DNA of 28,634 nt from Mnemiopsis leidyi (GCA_000226015.1 JH154645.1:525303-553936), one strand, 5' to 3'; shown: positions 10,801 to 20,723, counted from the stretch's first letter. A program made the numbers and translations. The notes: generated from the sequence alone by a model not told the origin.

Positions 10801-12031
10801 AAGCATTTCACCCTTCTTGTTCAGCTGTGCGAGGAGACCAATGACATGGCCAGGTTGAGGTCTCTCTCTGCCGCCCATGTTGGCTTTGCTGAGGTCAGTA
10901 CTCAGTGCTTATTGCTATGTATTTGGATTGTGGCAAAGTAGTGTTACTGATAAGTCCCTGATTTCACATTTGGTTTCGTACTGACGAAGCCTCCCTAAGT
11001 ACAGTAACAATATACAGATCTCAATATTTGCACTTATGATTTGTCCTCCATGACCGTGTATCCCCGGTTCTGAACCCTGTTTTCCCTGCAGGTAGCGTAC
11101 AACTGGTACCTGGCACAAGGCAAAGAATCTCGCCTCCTCACCGCCAACGTCGCAGACCCACAACAACTTTCCAAGTTCCTGACGTCACAGCCCCATCTCA
11201 AGTGGATACACCAGCTGGGCAACAAGGACTACTCAACTGCCGGGGAGACTCTCGCCAAACTCGGTTTGTACCCTTGGCAGATTCCTCCCTCAATTTGAGC
11301 GAACCTTCACAATAAACTGGAAGTAAAACAAAATGTGTTTTCTTGATATGTTAGATTTCCTGCTCTGATATTATCCCCATAGCAGTAACCAAGTCTATTC
11401 TCCAGGAATGGAGGAGAAAGAGCTGCTGTCTCGCAAGAAAACTCTCCTCAGTATCAGTAAACTCTCTTTCCTGGCTGACGGCCAGGAGCCCGACTCTGAA
11501 AATATCAGAAATATTAACCGCCAACTGGAGACCGTCACCCATCAAGAGCGTATGAAACCGGAGGTGATTGAAAACGCCGGACTCTTACCGGACAAGATGG
11601 CTCCGATCTCATGTCCGGATCTAATCCGGCTCTGTGTTGGAGACTACAACAAAAGTCTGGAGGACATAGACGTGAAGAAAGCGTTAGACCTGCTACAGTG
11701 CGCCGCGGAGGACGAGGATGTGAGCAACGAGCAGTTTGAGAAACTCCGTCTGGAGATCTGGTGCGCGGTGATACAGCGGGACGACTGGTGGACCAGGCGT
11801 CATCTCGTCACCCCGGACCAGATCGAACAGACGCTGTTCTACCGGGCTGTCATCCTGGCTTACAACTCCGGAATGTTGGTCGCTCACTTCCTGCCTACTG
11901 TAGATCAGCTGCTTAGTCAGGATTCCTGGACTCAGCACTTCTCGGACGAGAGGCAGATGAAACAGTTTGAGTACATACTGAGGTCGGGGTACGAGCAGAT
12001 GTCCTCTATGGGACTCTCTCTAGCTCGGTAG
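4894..12031 (+). CDS. NUP133: Nucleoporin Nup133, Y-complex scaffold of the nuclear pore
   Basis: Eighteen exons: 4894-4998, 5249-5495, 5550-5858, 6462-6643, 7190-7260, 7411-7528, 7708-7807, 8002-8083, 8315-8483, 8644-8776, 8894-9039, 9234-9340, 9583-9764, 10194-10315, 10477-10582, 10715-10893, 11092-11263, 11406-12031. They sum to 3156 nt, 1051 aa, with phases matching at every junction; human Nup133 is 1156 aa. A basic Ser/Arg/Pro-rich N-terminus precedes the beta-propeller, which contains GLSRRVSS (236-243). The alpha-helical half holds the family signature PAADPRW (488-494), LLVQLCEET (760-768) and KKTLLSISKL near 854. Nup133 anchors the Nup107-160 complex on both faces of the pore and joins neighbouring Y-complexes head to tail. 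Exons 2 to 6 are the least certain because propeller sequence diverges; the 54-nt intron 2 is unusually short. Repeat-driven changes lie in introns 8, 12 and 13. Confidence 0.94.
7093..7111. repeat. 8-bp perfect hairpin in NUP133 intron 4
   Basis: GCTTTTCT and AGAAAAGC are separated by a 3-base loop, 79 bases before the exon 5 acceptor. It may be chance in AT-rich DNA. Confidence 0.5.
8201..8297. repeat. 43-bp tandem duplication of a hairpin unit in NUP133 intron 8
   Basis: Two perfect 43-bp copies (8201-8243, 8244-8286) are followed by the start of a third (8287-8297), which differs at one base. Each full copy contains the inverted pair ACAGTTAC ... GTAACTGT with a 14-base spacer. The block ends 17 bases before exon 9, in the region expected to hold the branch point. 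Confidence 0.9.
9436..9620. repeat. 69-bp direct duplication of the exon 13 splice acceptor and exon head
   Basis: Bases 9436-9504 and 9552-9620 are identical over 69 positions. Each copy holds about 31 bases of intron 12 end, the acceptor CCCAG and the first 38 bases of exon 13. A 47-base insert separates them: two 15-bp minisatellite units (9505-9534), TTCCTGT and ten filler bases. Only the second copy leads into the full exon. Using the first acceptor reaches a stop shortly after the duplicated part. Confidence 0.92.
9766..9945. repeat. TTAG/TTTG-rich simple repeat in NUP133 intron 13
   Basis: Starting at the exon 13 donor there are about 180 bases of degenerate TTAGT, TTTGT and TTGATAAG words. 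It is a low-complexity tract with no coding potential. Confidence 0.85.
10062..10181. repeat. 15-bp minisatellite, eight units, before NUP133 exon 14
   Basis: Eight contiguous units of TTCTGTAACCCAATG (10062-10181) carry a few point changes, mainly GTAAC to GTTAC or CTAAC. The array ends 12 bases before exon 14 and its flank TTCCTGTTGCAG is the exon 14 acceptor. On the minus strand it reads as an apparent His-Trp-Val-Thr-Glu repeat only because 15 is a multiple of three. Confidence 0.95.
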
Positions 12032-12222
12032 AGGGTCAAACTCAGGGTCTTTTTATGTAATTTATTGTTTATAAATTTTATCATGCATTCGCTTTTAATC
12101 ATTTAGAACTTTTAGCTGCTGGCCCTGGCTATAGTTTATTAATGAATTTGATGCGTAAGAAGTGATCTAGAGACTTTTTAAAGTGGAATAGAAGGACCAA
12201 TGGTGTAGGTCTCAATCTAAGA

Positions 12223-12228
12223 AATAAA
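12223..12228 (+). terminator. Polyadenylation signal AATAAA of NUP133
   Basis: Canonical hexamer 192 bases after the NUP133 stop codon, the first AATAAA on the plus strand downstream of the gene. Confidence 0.6.
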
Positions 12229-12417
12229 AATCTATTTCTATCGCATTTTGATGACTAAGTAATGGATGAATTTGTTTGAGAATGCTTATTCTTCTAGATT
12301 TGTTAAGAATATCAGTGTGCTGAAATGAAACATTAACACTTATTTGACTTTCAATATCTTAATAAATGTTTCACTTTTTAAGAATAAATTTCCACTAATG
12401 CAGTTGTATTCACTGAA

Positions 12418-12633
12418 TACACTGAGCAATTAAAATGCTGAAATTAAAATTAACAACAACATGGGATATAACAACTGAGGATGGGGTGGGATAACCTCCT
12501 AGATAACCTCCACCGCTTCATAAAGTGCCTCTCCAGCTATTACACAAATAATTTGAGTCAAGGGTGTAGCTGAGGGGGCATTGTTATATCTGATGTTGTT
12601 GATTTTCATCTTGCATTTTAATAGCTCTGTGTA
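12418..12633. mobile_element. MITE-like inverted-repeat element, about 216 bp
   Basis: The left arm (12418-12474) and right arm (12581-12633) are imperfect reverse complements over about 55 bases. Matching blocks include ATTAAAATGC against GCATTTTAAT, AACAACA against TGTTGTT and ATATAACAA against TTGTTATAT. The unique centre is about 106 bases and codes for nothing recognisable. This is the architecture of a non-autonomous DNA transposon. No clean target-site duplication could be fixed by eye, so family and exact ends are open. Confidence 0.65.
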
Positions 12634-13211
12634 GTCATTGACTGATACATTCACATATGTTTATACTGGTAAGCCTGTACTGGTAAGCTGAAACTCAAAT
12701 GTATACATTGGGTTTATGCCAACACATTTTTGTGAAATTTGCACTACATTTTTTGCAAATTAACTGGTGTTTTCAGCCGTATCTCTAAATCTGCACAATT
12801 CTTACTAACAATGAAAGGATATTTGTTATCCTACAGTCTACACTGTAGGAAGGTTATATAATTATTAGCAACAGCGATTAAACAGTGAAACAACTTTTAT
12901 AACTATATAAATGATCAAACAAGGACCACTTAAGTATTAAGTGTAAAGATTTAGTGTCAAATTTAATCTTCGAGTCACAGTGTTTGTTAATCAACCCAAT
13001 CTGCATTAAATATCGAAACTTATCGTACACTCTACACCGTCATTTTCAAAAAACACCTTTCCCGAGGTGTTATTGAACATATTATTATTCCTATTTCCTA
13101 ACAAAGATTTAAGTGTGATTGCGAATAAAGCATCCTGATAACATAAAAGTGCAAGTGTCCTCTCCAAATGGAAAACTTCCAACATAAACCGAAACGCGTC
13201 CAAATTCCAAC

Positions 13212-15452
13212 TTAAACTCTGGTGCAGAAGATCTGAGTGGTGTGTCCCGTCTTCTCAATAGTTGAGTGAGCGATACTGTCGAAAGTGTCCCGTTCCTCTC
13301 TCAGTCCGTACTTCATGCTCATCATGGCTTTACCGTACTCCTCGTCCCCTACAAGGGACCAGATAGCGTCCCCGGAACGGTAACTCTCCGTGAAACACAG
13401 CTCGTACCTCCAGTAGCTGCAGGGGATGGACATTAAATGTTGACTAGTTATGAGCTGATTGAAAATGCGCGCTGTTGACTTCTTATGGGCTTATTAAAAT
13501 TGAAAATGTTCCGAAAGATCATTTCAAATCTTTATTTTCGCTAACCCTTCCTGGCGTTGAAAACGTGCAAAAAAATAAAGATTTTAAATAAACTTTCGAT
13601 CATGCAATGCAAAGGTGAGCTACGAGTACGTACTTTTCTCCTTGAAGAGGTTCGTTGTCCTTAGAGAAAGAGAAGTCAGAGAATCCTGCCTTCTCAATCA
13701 GCTCCTTCAACTCATCGATCTCAGGAGTTCTTGTTTTCAGCATTTCGCAGGCCTCGGGCATGGCGTTATTATACCTGCGAGACATAATGATAAATGTTGA
13801 TGAGCAATTTTTATAATTATGTGGTTTATGAATAAGCAGGTGGCCTGGTAGTATTAGAGCTGTTTAGTCAAGATAAGTGTATCAAACTCAAAGTTACTTG
13901 ATATACTGATACCAAAACTTAGAGTAAAGGAGTAAGTTTAAAACACGTGGTTGCTCACCATACGGCTGAGAGTTGGTCGTGAGTGCACGTGTTGATCGAG
14001 AGTAAACCGCCTGGTTTGAGAATCCTGTTGAACTCCTTAAACATCTGGGAAATGTACTTGAACTTGTCGAACACTCTCAAGTCCGCGATGTGAGGTAATA
14101 CCTGGAGAGGATATAATCAGGACCATCTCAGCATTAACACATGCATTATATAGTTGTTATAGTTGGTAGTGGTTGTATCAGTATGTATACTGATACAACC
14201 ACTTCCAGGTAGTTGTACAAACCTTCACAAATTGAGCAGATGGTTTCATCATTATAGTTATTAACAACAACTAGGCACCAACCTTTGAAGAGTTTGCATC
14301 ATAACAAATTTATAACTGATGCTTTACTCTTGCTCTGATCTTATGCAATATACTTATGTAAGATCAGAGCAAGAGTAAAAGTAAAACTAATTCAGTTATA
14401 AACTTCATCATAAACTGATTGTTCACAATTTCTCGTTTTCTCTGAGTAGACTCGGACAAGAAAACATAAACAAAGATGTGACAATAAACCTGGTTAAGCA
14501 AGACAACATCAAAGACGTTATCCCCGAAAGGCAGGTCCTCCAGGAGGGACCCAGCCAGAGTGGTGACGTCAGTAGTGATACTCTCGTTGCTCCTCAGAGT
14601 TCTGGCCTTCTTCCTGGCGTGGTACAGCATACCCTCGTTCACGTCCATCCCGATATACGACTTTACTTTTCCACAGTTTGCCAGCGGGATCATGTAGTTT
14701 CCTGCAGGCAGGCCGTGATGGGATAGAATTTACGAGTTTTTCGAACTTAGCCCGACTAAATAATCAAATTTAAAGCTCCAGCGCTCGAATTAAAAACAAA
14801 AACTTGACGAGAATCGAAATGATATCCGTTGAATTTGAGCTGCGAGAGTCAGGTTTAACCACCACAAAAATTTCACAAAATCCTCTCAAAAATTGACACC
14901 AGATTTGATTTTAAGCTGGTACCTGTTCCACATCCAGCGTCGAGAATAGCACAGTCTTGAGGGATCTTCTCAATTATCTGCTCTACACAGACTGGGATTC
15001 TTCCGGACTTGTCGTAGGAGAAACTTGCTCTCAGGTAGTCCTGAGGACAGGGTTCATTAATCATCGATATACGTGATATTGAGAACTTTTGGTTGGTAGT
15101 AACACTTAGAAGTAAACACAATAGCTAAAAATTGTAACACTTTGAATCTGCGAGGCTGTGAGAGATGTTAGCTAGGATTGAAACTTGTTGGCTAACTAGT
15201 GCACCATCATCTTTACACACTTGTGAATGTGATCTACATAAAAGTAACTGTCACACTTTTCTAAGTTCTACTATAGTACTTCTACTTTAAGAAGTTTCTA
15301 ACCTCAAAGTCGATCTCCTCGTTCTCGACCCGAGACTGATCAGTAACGATGCAGGTCATGTCGGCTGTTGTCTCCAGTTCTGGGTCGACAACCTTGCTGC
15401 TGGTCGGCTCCTGGGTCACTTGTACAGGGATCGTGTCTGACATGCTCTCCAT
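13212..15452 (-). CDS. Class I SAM-dependent methyltransferase (Methyltransf_11-like)
   Basis: Minus-strand exons in order: 15452-15303, 15040-14923, 14701-14490, 14101-13959, 13774-13634, 13416-13212. They total 969 nt, 322 aa, with matching phases. Motif I ILDAGCGTG (82-90) binds S-adenosylmethionine. The acidic residue of motif II is Asp109 in IGMDVNEGML. FDVVLLNQVLPHI (153-165) and FNRILKPGGLLSI follow in the usual Rossmann order. The C-terminal 130 residues hold no motif I can name. The substrate is unknown. The core resembles small-molecule methyltransferases common in bacteria and marine invertebrates. The chosen ATG may not be the true start: the frame is open upstream to a possible acceptor at 15459. 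A strong donor after an in-frame ATG at 15658-15626 could add about 13 residues. Confidence 0.88.
14168..14203. repeat. 16-bp perfect palindromic arms in a methyltransferase intron
   Basis: AGTGGTTGTATCAGTA is followed by the loop TGTA and then its exact reverse complement. It lies in the intron between exons 3 and 4, and such perfection is unlikely by chance. Confidence 0.9.
14309..14402. repeat. Foldback element, about 94 bp, in the same intron
   Basis: Outer arms of 11 bases (14309-14319, 14392-14402) and inner arms of 21 bases (14323-14343, 14359-14379) are perfect reverse complements. The loop is 15 bases, and the right arm has about 9 extra bases between inner and outer blocks. The structure resembles a miniature foldback transposon or a hairpin RNA gene; no coding content. 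Confidence 0.88.
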
Positions 15453-17799
15453 TAACAGCTTCGCTATTAGGCAGGATGTGTGCAGGTTAGATTTTAATAG
15501 TGGGACTAGAGCTGGACTGATATTATTATATTACTCGGTGTTAGAGGAATTTTCTAAAAATAGCATATTTCGACAGATAAAAGCTACAAACACAAGAGAA
15601 GGTCTGAGCAAGGAAAAGCACTTACCCACTTGGCTGAGTTTTCACATAGTGACAGCATGCTCGTGGTAGAAGTCTCCAGAGAACCACTATATACAAAACA
15701 TATGTCACTGTCCACTGTCTGTAATAATTTAATAGTTTAGACTAGGTACAATGGACATTAGAATTTTTGGGGAGTTGTCGGAAATTATTCCCATCGTGTA
15801 GCTGTGATCGACCAATGAGAGGCCACATACACCCTAACTGTCACGTGATGTATAAGATTTCCGAAAAGATTGGAAATTAAGGTTTACCAAATATTTTTAA
15901 CCCCATCTTACTTTAATCATCGCATCACGATCACGTGAATTTCACTGCTGAAAGTTTCAAATCTTTTAAGGATAAATAATACCGATACTGACCTCGATGT
16001 TGCAACTCCGAGAAAGTTACCGTCATTCTGTTCGACAGCAACACAGAGAATCCACGTATTGAACCATCAACTTGATCGTTTCAACAGCAGGAGTGCCTGA
16101 AGACAAAGAAATACGTATGTTCTACTTCTCTTTGTGAAACAGAATGTTTGAAGATGGAGAAGATGGGTAAGGTATTTATTTCCCTCCGGATCCTTTGTCT
16201 AACCATGTTACATTTAAATTGTTAGTCCCTGGTTTTCTCATTTCCACCGCATGAATGTGCACACTCGCAGGAAAGTATCTGGTAAAGTGGTTGATGTCTT
16301 TCGTGTTAAATCCATCCTTGCATCTGCCGCCGTGTCACTGAAATCTCATTCGTGTTCAATATTGCACCACAATATTTAGAAGCTGCTAATGAACAAAACA
16401 TTACCACACATTGATTCTTCCCTAAATTTAAAAGAATGATGAGTCATAAGTAATACAGTACTAGTAAAGCTACTACTAAAACTTGATATAAGGGTTATTT
16501 ACAATTACAGACTGCCATTAAACCTCATGAGTTGACTTATTTACAGTAAAGTTACTGTTCACAATCAGGATAGAACAAACAGATGCTGATGACGGTCAGA
16601 AGAAAGGCTTTGTTTGGATTGCGAAATGACGATAGTCATAGATTCGTCCAGACACCGTTTTGATGATATTTTAGTATTCTCTGTAGTATTCTACATTTCA
16701 TTTTACCGGCTGATATTATTCAGTTGCATAAGGAACTTGAGGTTTTGATGCTTACTTGATTGGCACTTATTATAGTTGTTTCCGACTGGATGAAATAGAA
16801 GGATTCTCCAAAACATCATCCTATCCCTTGCCATGATTATTGTGCAATTGACGCGAGTGTGACCTGAGACTGCAATCTGTTTAATCTTCCATACACTGTG
16901 TCATTTTTGTGCATAAAAACTACGTATTGGTAATAATTATGCAGGCTCGGCACGTAGGATCGCGTTCAGAACGAGTTTAATTTAAATTAATGTTAAAATA
17001 ATGGTTTATTCTTTATCGGTTAATTCATAATGAATTTCATTACTTATTTGTACTACTGATTAATTGTACAGCACAATTGCTCAATTTTTGCCTAAAATGA
17101 CTTATTTTAAGTCCGAAACAATACCATGCTTTCTTGTAAGAGTTCGAGTTCTTTTTACTTTTACTGCAATACAGTAATCAAACGTGTCTCGATCTTTTAA
17201 AGCGTTTTTGTTGTATAAAAGATTGACGTATGGATTGTTTTTAAAATCACGGATTTGCGATCAAAACGTTCCGAATGACGTATTTGATTGTTGCATGTTC
17301 AAAGTCTGTTAGTGAGAGCGGTCCTGAGGAGCTTACATTTCCCAGCGTTTAAAGGGAACTATTGACTGCTGTCAAGCTCACGATTGTGGCAAGCAGGCCG
17401 CAAACTAGACTAGGTTTTTCTGCGTGATCTAACCTTTTTCAGTTTTCTTGGACCAGTTTACTTAAGATTAAGAGGGCAGAGTATTAAAAATCAGCTGTCT
17501 GCACACATACACAATAGGTGCCAAATGTTGTGAAGACTTTTCCCGTACACTATTGTTGAGTGCCACTTAAGAATGTATTTCTGGTATCACATTGCTCGAA
17601 GAATTTCCTTTGTGTCAGGCATGAAGCAATCCCATTCTCCCGCCTTGCTTGGTTATCCCTTTTCTGAAGATTGAACCTTGCAACACAATATCACATACGA
17701 TTATATAAAGCTGTTTTACTCGCAATCAACATCAGTGCGTTTAATTTTACAAATATTTTGATTTAGGAGCGACTGTTTTAAAACGGATGGTAACGTGAT
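15453..17799. other. Divergent intergenic region, methyltransferase and aminopeptidase
   Basis: About 2.3 kb without a supported coding exon. On the minus strand, 15993-16096 has exon-like borders (CAG acceptor, GTCAGT donor) but holds stop codons in frame, so it could only be a 5' UTR exon. A second such segment ends at 15626 with a GTAAGT donor. The minus-strand frame 16334-16176 is open for 52 codons without a Met and has no clear function. The aminopeptidase core promoter is at the right end. Confidence 0.5.
17702..17738 (+). promoter_or_regulatory. TATA box and initiator of the M1 aminopeptidase gene
   Basis: TATATAAAG at 17702-17710 is followed by an Inr-like TCAGTG at 17733-17738. The Inr A is 33 bases from the first T, correct spacing for TBP-directed initiation. 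This gives a 5' UTR of about 65 bases before the ATG at 17800. A four-codon upstream frame (ATG GTA ACG TGA, 17787-17798) ends one base before the main ATG. Confidence 0.7.
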
Positions 17800-20451
17800 A
17801 TGAGATCATGTCTACTGCTACTGCTCCCGATACTCTCACTACAATCCGGTGATCTTTCTCCTTTCATCAGACCCACTAAGTACCATCTCCATTTGGACAC
17901 TGACTTTGACACGTGGATTTATAAGGGATCTGTTCTGATTAAGTTCAATGTTTTCAAGGAGACTTCAGAGCTGAAACTTCACGCCCGTGAGGCTGTGAAC
18001 ATTTCTGAACTATCCATCGAAGAAGACGGTTACAAATACAACCATCCCTTGACCTATGTGAAGAGTCAAGTAGAATCTCTATTTCACATCGGGAATGATA
18101 CAACACCAAAAGTTTTCTACAAGTGTAAACCGTGCACCTCCAAACGGTGGAACACCGCTAAAGATCTCCTCGTCATCCAACTAGGCACCAAACTTCATCC
18201 TGGACGCTACTTGATCAGGAGTTCTTTCAGCGGACAAGTTTCCTCCAAACTGACGGGCTACTACCGGACCGGGTACACTATGGCACACGGTGGCGGGTAC
18301 ATCAAGATGGCCGCCACCCACCTGTCTCCTGATAAAGCCAGGACTGTTTTCCCCTCGTTCGATGAGCCGCAGTTTCGGGCTGTCTTCTCGCTGACACTGG
18401 TTCACCCCAACAGTCTTGTTGCCACTTCGAACATGCCGATCAGCAAGGAGGTTGTGTTGGAGGACGGCAGAAAAAGGACAGAGTTTCAGGACACCCCGAG
18501 CATGTCGACCTATCTGCTTGCCTGGGTGCAGCACAACTTTGTGTTTGAAGAGAAGATGTACGCAGGGGTCAGGATGCGGCATTACGCCCGGCCAGCCTTC
18601 AGGAGTGTAATCCCGGAAAAGATAGAGATCGTGGGAAAAAGTGTGGAGTTCTACAACAACTTTTTCAAAATACCCTTCCCTCTTCCCAAACTTGATACGA
18701 TCGGGATACCTAACTACTTGGTCGGAGGAATGGAGAATTGGGGCTTGATAACCTTGACAGAAAATGCAGCTCTCTCCCGGCCCTCTCAGAGGTTTGGTTC
18801 GGGTGAGGTGTCCTTCAGGAATCTTCTCACTCATGAAGTGTCGCATATGTGGTTCGGAAACTTAGTTACCATGTATTGGTGGGATGACTTGTGGCTGAAG
18901 GAGGGGATGGCCTCGTATTTGTCTTACCCCTGTGCAGATTCTCTCTACGATGACGTCAAAATGATGGACCAATTCATGATAAGTAACTGGCACAAGGCTA
19001 TGATGGTGGATAACGTTATAACCTCTCATCCAGTGCAGATGCCGATTCATGTCACTTCTCAAATCACTCAAATATTTGATTCTATCACCTACAAAAAAGG
19101 AGCTACAGTTCTTGCCATGTTGCGGGACGTTATGGGAGAAAATAACTTCAAATCTGGAATGACAGATTTCTTGAATACGTACAAGTACTCAACAGCACGA
19201 TACGATGATCTGCTGACCAGCATGACCAAGTTCTCGCACCAAGGAGCCGAACTTCGTTTATTTATGAACTCCTACATCCTGCAAAAGAATTACCCTCTGA
19301 TAAAGGTTGAGGTACTGAATGACAGGAAAATCCGCCTCGTTCAGTCTAGATACGTTAGGGAGAGTGGAATGGTAATCAAGAATGACACCTCCCCTTTCAA
19401 CTATACCTGGCACGTTCCTATTACCTTCAAAACTGATTCCATGAAGTACAGTACCGACAAAAGTATAATGATGAGTAAAAAAGAAATGGTCCTTACCCTG
19501 CCAAAACCGTTCGAGTGGATAAAGCTGAACAGTGAAGGAAGACACCTCTACGTTACACACTACTCCGACTCATATCTGCAAAAGATAATGGAGGTCGTTA
19601 AAGAAAGTGCCAGAGATCCTCCGAAGGAGATCCTAGACCATCGAGATAGAGGTCACGTGATTTGCGACATCTTCAACTCTGCTCAAGTCAAGCTGGTCCC
19701 CTACAGCGCTGCTTTTGAAGCAGCGAAGTATCTGAAGGAGGAAAAACACTACCTACCTTGGACTCTCAGCTACACCTACTTCAAGAACATCCGCTCTATG
19801 ATCGATGAAAGTCTTGCCGACTGTTATAGAAAGTACATAGTTCATCTCCTCCTGCCCCAATACAAGGAGGTCATGGCCGCTAAAACAACCCTGGTCGAAC
19901 AACTCAAGTTCGAAATATTCACAAAGTTTGCTCGCTACATTAAAAGTGAGCGAACGTCCCATGTGTTTGACTCGGAGAGTTTATCAGAGCAGATCGCTAA
20001 GTACAAAGCAGCCACCCCTGAACAACGGGCAGGTTTGGATCTGCTGGTTCTGACAACCGACCCTGACCAGGTGGAGCTGATCGGTAACACTGTGGTCAGA
20101 TATCCTTCCACCGCGGTCAGCATCATCGTCAACTTTATAGCTAGGTACAGTAACAATGCCCCGGTAGCAGTGTGGCATGTGTACAGAGACAACTATAAGG
20201 TGTACAATGACAAATACGGTCTGGCTCAGTTTGAGTACGCTCGCTCTTTAAAGAACATGATCAGACACCAGCGGGAGGGTAAGATCATCTCGGAAATAGA
20301 GGAGTTCTTCAGGACTCACACAGCGGGAGCGGGACATTTGGGAGTTCTCAACGGACTGGAGGAAGCTAAATTTGTCAGCAAGTTTAAGCAAGATTCTGAG
20401 CCTGAGTTGAAGAGGTATCTGGAGAGCCAGAGCTTCTGCAGAGACTTGTGA
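17800..20451 (+). CDS. Secreted M1-family zinc aminopeptidase, single exon
   Basis: One uninterrupted frame of 883 codons. A Leu-rich signal peptide (about residues 1-17) predicts entry to the secretory pathway, and no C-terminal membrane anchor is seen. The N-terminal M1 beta-domain includes LSPDKARTVFPSFDEP. The exopeptidase motif is GGMEN (309-313) instead of the usual GAMEN. The zinc site is HEVSHMWFGN (His345, Glu346, His349) with Glu368 in WLKEG, exactly 18 residues after the second His, and the catalytic Tyr is Tyr431 in DSITYKKG. All catalytic residues are intact. An ERAP1-like helical domain fills the C-terminal half, ending at RYLESQSFCRDL. The enzyme should trim N-terminal residues from extracellular peptides; its specificity cannot be read. 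Lack of introns beside intron-rich neighbours suggests a retroposed copy or intron loss, yet the gene has its own promoter and polyadenylation signal and no disabling change. Confidence 0.95.
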   Translation: MRSCLLLLLPILSLQSGDLSPFIRPTKYHLHLDTDFDTWIYKGSVLIKFNVFKETSELKLHAREAVNISELSIEEDGYKYNHPLTYVKSQVESLFHIGNDTTPKVFYKCKPCTSKRWNTAKDLLVIQLGTKLHPGRYLIRSSFSGQVSSKLTGYYRTGYTMAHGGGYIKMAATHLSPDKARTVFPSFDEPQFRAVFSLTLVHPNSLVATSNMPISKEVVLEDGRKRTEFQDTPSMSTYLLAWVQHNFVFEEKMYAGVRMRHYARPAFRSVIPEKIEIVGKSVEFYNNFFKIPFPLPKLDTIGIPNYLVGGMENWGLITLTENAALSRPSQRFGSGEVSFRNLLTHEVSHMWFGNLVTMYWWDDLWLKEGMASYLSYPCADSLYDDVKMMDQFMISNWHKAMMVDNVITSHPVQMPIHVTSQITQIFDSITYKKGATVLAMLRDVMGENNFKSGMTDFLNTYKYSTARYDDLLTSMTKFSHQGAELRLFMNSYILQKNYPLIKVEVLNDRKIRLVQSRYVRESGMVIKNDTSPFNYTWHVPITFKTDSMKYSTDKSIMMSKKEMVLTLPKPFEWIKLNSEGRHLYVTHYSDSYLQKIMEVVKESARDPPKEILDHRDRGHVICDIFNSAQVKLVPYSAAFEAAKYLKEEKHYLPWTLSYTYFKNIRSMIDESLADCYRKYIVHLLLPQYKEVMAAKTTLVEQLKFEIFTKFARYIKSERTSHVFDSESLSEQIAKYKAATPEQRAGLDLLVLTTDPDQVELIGNTVVRYPSTAVSIIVNFIARYSNNAPVAVWHVYRDNYKVYNDKYGLAQFEYARSLKNMIRHQREGKIISEIEEFFRTHTAGAGHLGVLNGLEEAKFVSKFKQDSEPELKRYLESQSFCRDL

Positions 20452-20566
20452 AGTTCCTGTACAGACTGACATGAAACTGACAGGTTAGAGCAGACTTTAA
20501 AAGACGTTAGAAGTTTAGGATATTGATTTACAAAATTTCTCTGTATCCTTTTATTATGAAACCTAG

Positions 20567-20572
20567 AATAAA
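20567..20572 (+). terminator. Polyadenylation signal AATAAA of the aminopeptidase gene
   Basis: Canonical hexamer 115 bases after the stop codon at 20451. Confidence 0.65.
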
Positions 20573-20723
20573 ATGTTTTCACAGCAAACTCTAATGTGCT
20601 ATTATTGATCATTTTGATAGGCTGAGAATTTGATCAGCAATTCTTCTGACTTTTTTAAACAGAAAATCAAACTAAAAGCCACTTCTTTTCAGGTGCTGGC
20701 ACCAATATTTACGGTAAATGGAA

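Larger units (their letters stand above)
12032..13211. other. Convergent 3' flanks of NUP133 and the methyltransferase gene
   Basis: AT-rich spacer between two genes that point at each other. It contains the NUP133 polyadenylation signal at 12223 and the MITE-like element at 12418-12633. No coding exon is supported. Confidence 0.6.

Noticed and set aside
15993-16096. Apparent minus-strand coding exon upstream of the methyltransferase
   Set aside because: Splice-like borders are present, but careful reading shows stop codons in the frame that would join the gene. At best it is a 5' UTR exon.
16176-16334. 52-codon minus-strand frame with protein-like composition
   Set aside because: No start codon, no acceptor in the right phase (the natural CAG is followed by a stop in this frame) and no partner exons.
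18181-18846. 221-codon minus-strand frame
   Set aside because: It is the antisense shadow of the aminopeptidase gene, has no family motif, and overlaps its most conserved region.
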